From contig WFMX01000272.1 in assembly GCA_015488875.1 (NCBI GenBank), positions 1 through 10,311 of the forward strand: a stretch of 10,311 nucleotides of DNA. The letters are read 5' to 3'. This document shows positions 6,339 through 10,311 of this stretch, one piece after another (position 1 is the stretch's first letter; each line of letters starts with the position of its first letter). The DNA comes from Campylobacterota bacterium (lineage in GTDB: Bacteria; Campylobacterota; Campylobacteria; Campylobacterales; Sulfurovaceae). Position numbers and translations under genes: made by a program. The notes below the pieces were generated by a model. That model worked only from the letters and a program-made list of their open reading frames with translations, did no database searches and was not told the DNA's origin.

Positions 6339-7649
6339 ATGCATGACTTTTCAGCAGAGATTTTACTCATTACGATATTGGGCCTTGTGGTAATCTCAGA
6401 TGCCTTAGCAAAGGGTCTCAAGATACCAGCCGTATTTTTACTTTTGATGGGTTCATATATTACATATCACTATGTCCCTATGGCAGTGCCTATAGACCTC
6501 AAACAATCATTTGATACAGTTATCATATTTTCCATACCGCTTATATTTATGGGTGATGCACTCCATCTGCACTTTTCAGATATCAAAAAACACGCTTGGG
6601 ATATATTTTATCTAGCAGTTGTAGCGGTCGCTCTATCTATCACCTTGGGTGCTAGTCTATATCATTTTGGGATCTTTGGGGAGCTCACTCTCGGTGCATA
6701 TGTAGCACTATTTGCTATCAACATGGCTACAGATGCCGTGAGTGTTCAGTCTGTATTGTCACAGTTTAGGGGTATCAGTCATCACATCAAAGTACTCATA
6801 GAGGGTGAGTCGCTAGGTAATGATGCTACTGCGGTCATAGCATTTTTCTTTATAGGATTGCCATGGATGATGAGTGGCACGATAGATGCTACTGATGCCA
6901 CGATAGATGCTTTGCGAGTTTTTACAGTGAGTATGGTAGTGGGTGTAGTGATAGGTTATCTATTTTATATGCTATTGAAGCTACTCAATGACAGGAGAGG
7001 AGAGTTTTTCACTTTCGTGATAGAGGCGTATTTGGCATATCTGCTTGCAGAAGAGATACATGTGAGTGGTATCTTGACTCTCATTACAGCTATCATAGCT
7101 ACCAAGGCGTGGATAGATATGGATATAGAAGCATACACTAACCCAAGTGGAGTACCAAAGAGTAAAAACTTCTTAAGGAGACTTAGGCTAGACACTATAC
7201 AATCCACTACTACAGTAAGGCTAGAGTATATTTACGAGATGGCGAAAGAGTTTGGCTACATAGCTGCGGTTATGATATTTTTCGTACTTGCAGAGATGGT
7301 AGATATAGATAAGCTGTGGAACTATAGATATGAGATACTCATCATGTTTGGCATCACTACACTCATTCGTATGCTCTCCATGCTTAAGTTTGCTATATTT
7401 GGCAGCAAGATAGATGCCATCAAACCTGTAGGATTGGAGGGGTGGTTCATACTCACCTTTTCAGGCATGAAAGGTGCATTGTCCATCATACTAGTGCATA
7501 TGATACCATCTAGCTACGAATACAAAGAGTTCTTTGAAGTAGTCACCACAGGTGTAGTCGTGCTATCCATCTTTGGCTACGGCACGATACTATGGATATA
7601 CTTCACCATCAAAGATATGAGAGAGAAGAGAGCATCTATCTTTGAGTAG
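6339..7649 (+). CDS. CPA1/NhaP-type cation/proton antiporter
   Basis: A 436-residue integral inner-membrane protein with about 11-13 hydrophobic segments, a normal length for bacterial NhaP-type exchangers. Family landmarks are ATDAV (130-134, D132) and EGESLGNDATAV (155-166), whose N161-D162 pair and E157 match the ion-binding region of NhaP proteins. The late FSGMKGALSI (374-383) stands where relatives usually have GLRG. Such proteins exchange cytoplasmic Na+ (or K+) for periplasmic H+ and help with salt and pH balance. The central hydrophilic loop (about 265-300) is basic and cytoplasmic by inference. The usual Arg of GLRG is Lys (K378), a conservative change. The gene is the last in its plus-strand run and converges with znuB. 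No terminator hairpin is seen after it. Confidence 0.88.
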   Translation: MHDFSAEILLITILGLVVISDALAKGLKIPAVFLLLMGSYITYHYVPMAVPIDLKQSFDTVIIFSIPLIFMGDALHLHFSDIKKHAWDIFYLAVVAVALSITLGASLYHFGIFGELTLGAYVALFAINMATDAVSVQSVLSQFRGISHHIKVLIEGESLGNDATAVIAFFFIGLPWMMSGTIDATDATIDALRVFTVSMVVGVVIGYLFYMLLKLLNDRRGEFFTFVIEAYLAYLLAEEIHVSGILTLITAIIATKAWIDMDIEAYTNPSGVPKSKNFLRRLRLDTIQSTTTVRLEYIYEMAKEFGYIAAVMIFFVLAEMVDIDKLWNYRYEILIMFGITTLIRMLSMLKFAIFGSKIDAIKPVGLEGWFILTFSGMKGALSIILVHMIPSSYEYKEFFEVVTTGVVVLSIFGYGTILWIYFTIKDMREKRASIFE

Positions 7650-7664
7650 CTGTTCACCCCGAGA

Positions 7665-8465
7665 TTAGATATTTAAAAAGAGTGAGATGATGAAAAAGCT
7701 CAATGCTACCAAGACTATAGCTGCACCTGATGATACTCCTAAGTAGAACGATATCAGAAGACCTGAGATGACACTAGTGAGGGAAAAAAGCACAGATAGA
7801 GCTATGGTTTTGAAAAAATTCTCTCTATAGAGTAGTGCCGTAGAGATAGGAAGCACCATCAAAGCCCCTATGAGAAGTATACCTACTATCCGCATGGATA
7901 AGGCTATGGTGATAGCACTTAGCACTACTAGCATGATATTGAGTACAAACACAGGGATACCGCTCGCCTTTGCACTCTCCTCATCTAGTGTGATGTAGAG
8001 TAGTTTTCTATAGCTACCTAGAAGTAGGAGTAAAGCTACTATCGTAAAGCCCACAGTCATCCACATCTCATCATCACTCACCGCCGTGATAGAGCCAAAA
8101 AGATATGAGAACAGTGAGGCATTGAAGCCATCAGAAAGGTTGATCAACACTATAGCCAAAGCCAAAGCACCTGATAGAAATATAGAGAGTATAGCGTCTG
8201 AATAAAGCTTCCCCTTGTACCGAAGATACTCTATAGCTATACCAGATATAGTGGCTACCAATATAGGCATATAGAGTGGAGATGTCTCTGTCACTAGACC
8301 TATACCGACACCGAGTAGTGCTATGTGAGATAGTGCGTCTGGTAGCATGGCGTATCGTTTGAGTACTATGAAGCTCCCTAGTACCGCCGTCAAGAGTGAT
8401 AATGCCATACCCACCACAAATGCCCTCTGCATAAAGTCATAATCCAATATCTCCATACTCAGCAT
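7665..8465 (-). CDS. znuB: Zinc ABC transporter permease ZnuB
   Basis: A 266-residue inner-membrane permease of the ABC-3 (ZnuB/MntB) family with about eight hydrophobic segments. Family-typical stretches are LPDALSHIALLGVGIG (41-56), DEESAKASG (161-169; the cytoplasmic loop expected to contact the ATPase), VGILLIGALMVLP (194-206) and SFYLGVSSGAAIVL (239-252). Two of these probably form the homodimer translocation path for Zn2+ (or Mn2+). I chose ATG at 8465-8463 because GGAGG stands 6 nt before it. A longer reading from TTG at 8480 is possible but would place that ribosome site inside the gene. It overlaps the znuC stop by 7 nt. It is the last gene of the znu run and ends 15 nt from the convergent antiporter gene. 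Confidence 0.9.
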   Translation of the reverse strand: MLSMEILDYDFMQRAFVVGMALSLLTAVLGSFIVLKRYAMLPDALSHIALLGVGIGLVTETSPLYMPILVATISGIAIEYLRYKGKLYSDAILSIFLSGALALAIVLINLSDGFNASLFSYLFGSITAVSDDEMWMTVGFTIVALLLLLGSYRKLLYITLDEESAKASGIPVFVLNIMLVVLSAITIALSMRIVGILLIGALMVLPISTALLYRENFFKTIALSVLFSLTSVISGLLISFYLGVSSGAAIVLVALSFFIISLFLNI

Positions 8466-9217
8466 TGATGACCTCCACAATGATGATGTATCAAGTGAGC
8501 CTTGGTACCGTAGACTTCACTGACCGCTTCGCAGTTGAGCATCTCCTCTGCTGTGCCTGCGAAGAGTAAGTTTTGGTTGACCGCTAAGACATGGGTCACA
8601 TCATCTGCTATGACACCCAAATCATGAGTGATAAATATGATAGTCAAGCTCTTCTCATCGTTTAGTTTTTTGAGAAATTGATAAAACTTGTGCTGAGTAG
8701 TGATATCCACACCAGTGCTAGGCTCATCTAGTATCAACACCTTTGGCTGCGACACCAAAGCCCTAGCTATCATCACTCTCTGCCTCTGCCCACCAGAGAG
8801 ATCTGATAGGTTTTTATCTCTGAGATCACTGATGGATGCACTATCCATAGCCTCTTCTATCAGCTCTCTATCTCTCGGACTAAGCATGCTAAACCAAGGC
8901 TTTTGAGAAGCCAACCCTAACGATACCGTCTCATATACACTCAACGGAAAGTTGTTGTCGAAGAGTGATACATTTTGTGGTACATACCCTATCTTGTACC
9001 ACTCATCAAACTCCCTCTGGCTCTTTCCAAATATCTCTATCTCGCCACCATTAGGTTTTATAAGCCCTAGTATGAGTCTGACTAGTGTACTTTTGCCTCC
9101 ACCATTGGGTCCTAGTAGTGCGACATATTCGCCTTCATTTATCTCAAGCGTTATATCTTTGAGTATCTCCTGATCTCCTATACTATATTCCACTCCTCGT
9201 AGATCTATTATCGACAT
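8459..9217 (-). CDS. znuC: Zinc ABC transporter ATPase ZnuC
   Basis: A 252-residue ATPase that drives the ZnuB channel from the cytoplasm. Motifs are Walker A GPNGGGKST (36-44), Q-loop Q81 in YVPQNVSLFD, signature LSGGQRQR (140-147), Walker B VLILDEP (160-166) with catalytic E165, D-loop around STGVD (167-171) and H-loop H198. The C-terminus HLIHHHCGGHQC (241-252) is rich in His and Cys; His-rich ends are seen in other zinc importer ATPases and may bind metal, but here this is inference. The ATG at 9217 lies inside the last codons of znuA (10-nt overlap) with AAAAGG before it, and znuC overlaps znuB by 7 nt, so the three genes are translationally coupled. FeoB-like or Mn-specific roles are less likely given the neighbours. 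Confidence 0.92.
   Translation of the reverse strand: MSIIDLRGVEYSIGDQEILKDITLEINEGEYVALLGPNGGGKSTLVRLILGLIKPNGGEIEIFGKSQREFDEWYKIGYVPQNVSLFDNNFPLSVYETVSLGLASQKPWFSMLSPRDRELIEEAMDSASISDLRDKNLSDLSGGQRQRVMIARALVSQPKVLILDEPSTGVDITTQHKFYQFLKKLNDEKSLTIIFITHDLGVIADDVTHVLAVNQNLLFAGTAEEMLNCEAVSEVYGTKAHLIHHHCGGHQC
8472..8476 (-). promoter_or_regulatory. Ribosome site deciding the znuB start
   Basis: GGAGG on the minus strand, inside the last codons of znuC, sits 6 nt before ATG at 8465. It favours this start over the TTG at 8480, which would lie upstream of the site. Confidence 0.55.
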
Positions 9218-10170
9218 TCGAGACCTTTTTGCAGATTGCTGAGATTTATTTTGAGCAATTTCAACATATCTATGCCACTATCCTCATCTCGAAGAGAGAT
9301 ATTGCCCAATGTATATAGTGGCAGTTGTGTGAGCTTCATATCTGTGGCTAGTTGTATCGCACTCTTGCTAGACTCTATAGGATCCATAAATATATATCTC
9401 AGCCCTTTACTAGCGATCATATCTGACAACTCTGCTATCTTGGCAGCATCGGGTCTAGAGTGTGCAAATATACCCATGATACTCTCTACCTCAAATCCAT
9501 ATCTTCTCTCTTGGTATGCGAAAGCATCGTGACCGACTAATATAGTATCTTGTTTGCACTCTTTGAGTCCCTGCGAGTATAACAATTTCAACTCTCCAAA
9601 GCTCCCTTTGAGTCTAGTCGCTCTCTTTACAAATCTATCTTTGTATTTGGGATACAGTTGTGATAGCTTTGTCGATACTCTGTCTATCATTTTGATATCG
9701 TTGTCAAAATCTAGCCAGACATGAGGATCTATAGACCGTTTGTCATTATGCTCACTCGCCTCGTGATTGCCAGTATGATGTTCATTTCCGTCATGGTGAT
9801 GATGGTGACTACCCTCTATGGTATCCAATCCAGCCGATAGGTCTAGAAGTTTCGTATATGTGGCATCAGATATCTTCTCCACCCACGGCTCTATCTTGAC
9901 ACCTAGCGTGATGAGTATATCTGAGTGGCTTATCTCTACTAGATCGGTAGGGGTAGGAGAGAACGAATGTATCTCATTGCCTGGCTTTATGAGCCTCTTG
10001 ACCACTATCTCATCGCCTGCTATACTCTTGGTGATGAAGTAGAGGGGGTATATAGTAGTAGTGACTATAGCTCGTTTCTCTGATAGTCTGTTGCTATTAT
10101 GCTCTTTGAGATATAGTAGAGATACTATTATCATAAAAACTATCAAAATCAACCATATCGCTTTTTTCAT
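9208..10170 (-). CDS. znuA: Zinc-binding periplasmic protein ZnuA (cluster A-I SBP)
   Basis: A 320-residue solute-binding protein of the ZnuA/TroA family. Metal-ligand candidates are H68 in NEIHSFSPTP, H150 in DPHVWLD and H214 in GHDAF; D263 in FMDP occupies the area where the family often has EP. Between the first and second ligands is a His-rich loop (about 121-141) with HHHHH and further His residues, typical of zinc rather than manganese members. The N-terminus is a hydrophobic segment (about 4-20) with no clear AxA cleavage site and no lipobox cysteine, so the protein may stay anchored in the inner membrane. A TATAAT box (10203-10198) and GGAG (10184-10181, 10 nt before ATG) support the start. 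It is the first gene of znuA-znuC-znuB, probably under Zur-like control (inferred). Confidence 0.92.
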   Translation of the reverse strand: MKKAIWLILIVFMIIVSLLYLKEHNSNRLSEKRAIVTTTIYPLYFITKSIAGDEIVVKRLIKPGNEIHSFSPTPTDLVEISHSDILITLGVKIEPWVEKISDATYTKLLDLSAGLDTIEGSHHHHHDGNEHHTGNHEASEHNDKRSIDPHVWLDFDNDIKMIDRVSTKLSQLYPKYKDRFVKRATRLKGSFGELKLLYSQGLKECKQDTILVGHDAFAYQERRYGFEVESIMGIFAHSRPDAAKIAELSDMIASKGLRYIFMDPIESSKSAIQLATDMKLTQLPLYTLGNISLRDEDSGIDMLKLLKINLSNLQKGLECR

Positions 10171-10197
10171 AAAATCAAAACTCCGTTTTTGAGTGCC

Positions 10198-10203
10198 ATT
10201 ATA
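10198..10203 (-). promoter_or_regulatory. Candidate -10 box of the znuACB operon
   Basis: A perfect TATAAT, read on the minus strand as TAGTATAAT, stands 27 nt before the znuA ATG (10171-10197 between). It predicts a leader of about 20 nt that contains the GGAG site. There is no clear -35 box, as is common for promoters of this group. Confidence 0.5.
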
Positions 10204-10222
10204 CTATAAAGTTCTTGGAAAA

Positions 10223-10247
10223 GATTATTTGCTAGTATAATCCTAGC
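10223..10247. promoter_or_regulatory. Nested inverted repeats upstream of znuA, possible operator
   Basis: Two overlapping inverted repeats: GATTAT (10223-10228) with ATAATC (10237-10242), 8 nt apart, and GCTAG (10231-10235) with CTAGC (10243-10247), separated by TATAATC. They lie about 30-55 nt upstream of the predicted znuA start site. A metalloregulator such as Zur or Fur could bind here; this is inference, as the sites match no consensus I can state with confidence. Confidence 0.3.
10236..10241 (+). promoter_or_regulatory. Plus-strand -10 candidate pointing out of the window
   Basis: TATAAT on the plus strand, inside the GCTAG/CTAGC inverted repeat. A transcript would start near 10248 and run through the palindrome at 10284-10311. 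It could serve a divergent gene beyond the edge or a short RNA. Since TATAAT is a common chance word in AT-rich DNA, confidence is low. Confidence 0.25.
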
Positions 10248-10283
10248 AACAGTAGTAGTCCAAGGCTGTATATTTGATATTAC

Positions 10284-10311
10284 TCGTTCCACAGCTGGAG
10301 CTGTGGAACGA
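10284..10311. repeat. 28-nt palindrome at the right edge
   Basis: Two perfect 13-nt complementary arms, TCGTTCCACAGCT and AGCTGTGGAACGA, flank a 2-nt centre (GG). As RNA it would form a strong hairpin with a stem of about 12 bp and a TGGA loop. On the minus strand no T-run follows it, so it is not a terminator in that direction; in the plus direction the window ends at the arm. The layout (GTTCC...GCTCC centre...GGAAC) resembles dispersed palindromes of many bacterial genomes, which I recall only approximately. Confidence 0.7.

Noticed and set aside
7650..7664. Intrinsic terminator between antiporter and znuB
   Set aside because: No inverted repeat with T-run is present in the 15-nt gap.
8466..8480. 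Longer znuB reading starting at TTG 8480
   Set aside because: The GGAGG ribosome site lies inside this extension, 6 nt before ATG 8465, which is the better start.
9770..9832. CAT/ATG-rich repeat near 9770-9832 as a microsatellite
   Set aside because: It is the His codon run of the ZnuA metal-binding loop read on the opposite strand.
10284..10311. Palindrome as terminator of a leftward gene beyond the edge
   Set aside because: On the minus strand it is followed by GTAATATC rather than a T-run, so it does not fit an intrinsic terminator in that direction.

Overview
The window looks like ordinary chromosome of a Gram-negative bacterium, most likely a free-living member of the Campylobacterota (Sulfurimonas/Sulfurovum-like). 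That assignment is inference. It rests on the UbiD-type protein that opens the window, the AT-leaning codon use (many ATA, AGA and CTA codons), TATAAT-type -10 boxes without clear -35 boxes, and tightly overlapping operons. I see no rRNA, tRNA, CRISPR array, insertion sequence or phage gene.

Layout. (1) 1-1865, minus strand: a three-gene run read right to left. It encodes a secreted protein of five tandem 48-residue repeats, a small secreted protein of unknown family, and the first 155 residues of a UbiD-family (prenylated-FMN) decarboxylase that leaves the window. (2) 1866-2130: a divergent intergenic region with promoter candidates for both sides. (3) 2131-7649, plus strand: a compact operon-like run. 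It holds a BioF-like PLP enzyme, a lone OppD/DppD-type ABC ATPase (14-nt overlap), a class A penicillin-binding protein with a long acidic tail (4-nt GTGA overlap) and a CPA1/NhaP-type cation/proton antiporter (11-nt gap). (4) 7665-10170, minus strand: a zinc-uptake operon, znuA-znuC-znuB, with 10-nt and 7-nt overlaps, converging on the antiporter gene with only 15 nt between. (5) 10171-10311: the znuA promoter region, with nested inverted repeats, a plus-strand -10 candidate and a strong 28-nt palindrome at the window edge.

How the genes fit. The znu genes form a complete ABC importer: a metal-binding protein with a His-rich loop, an ATPase with a His/Cys-rich C-terminus, and a membrane permease. 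The plus-strand run joins cofactor or lipid-precursor chemistry (BioF-like), an ATPase without visible partners, peptidoglycan synthesis and ion homeostasis. Translational coupling says they are co-expressed but does not show a shared pathway. The least explained part is the secreted pair at 491-1865. Its repeat protein has an exact 48-residue period and resembles repeats I recall from the C-termini of plant MUT9-like kinases (DUF7477). I found no convincing complete new biological system. The best leads are that secreted pair, the lone ATPase beside bioF and the PBP, the acidic PBP tail, and the palindrome-rich region at the right end.
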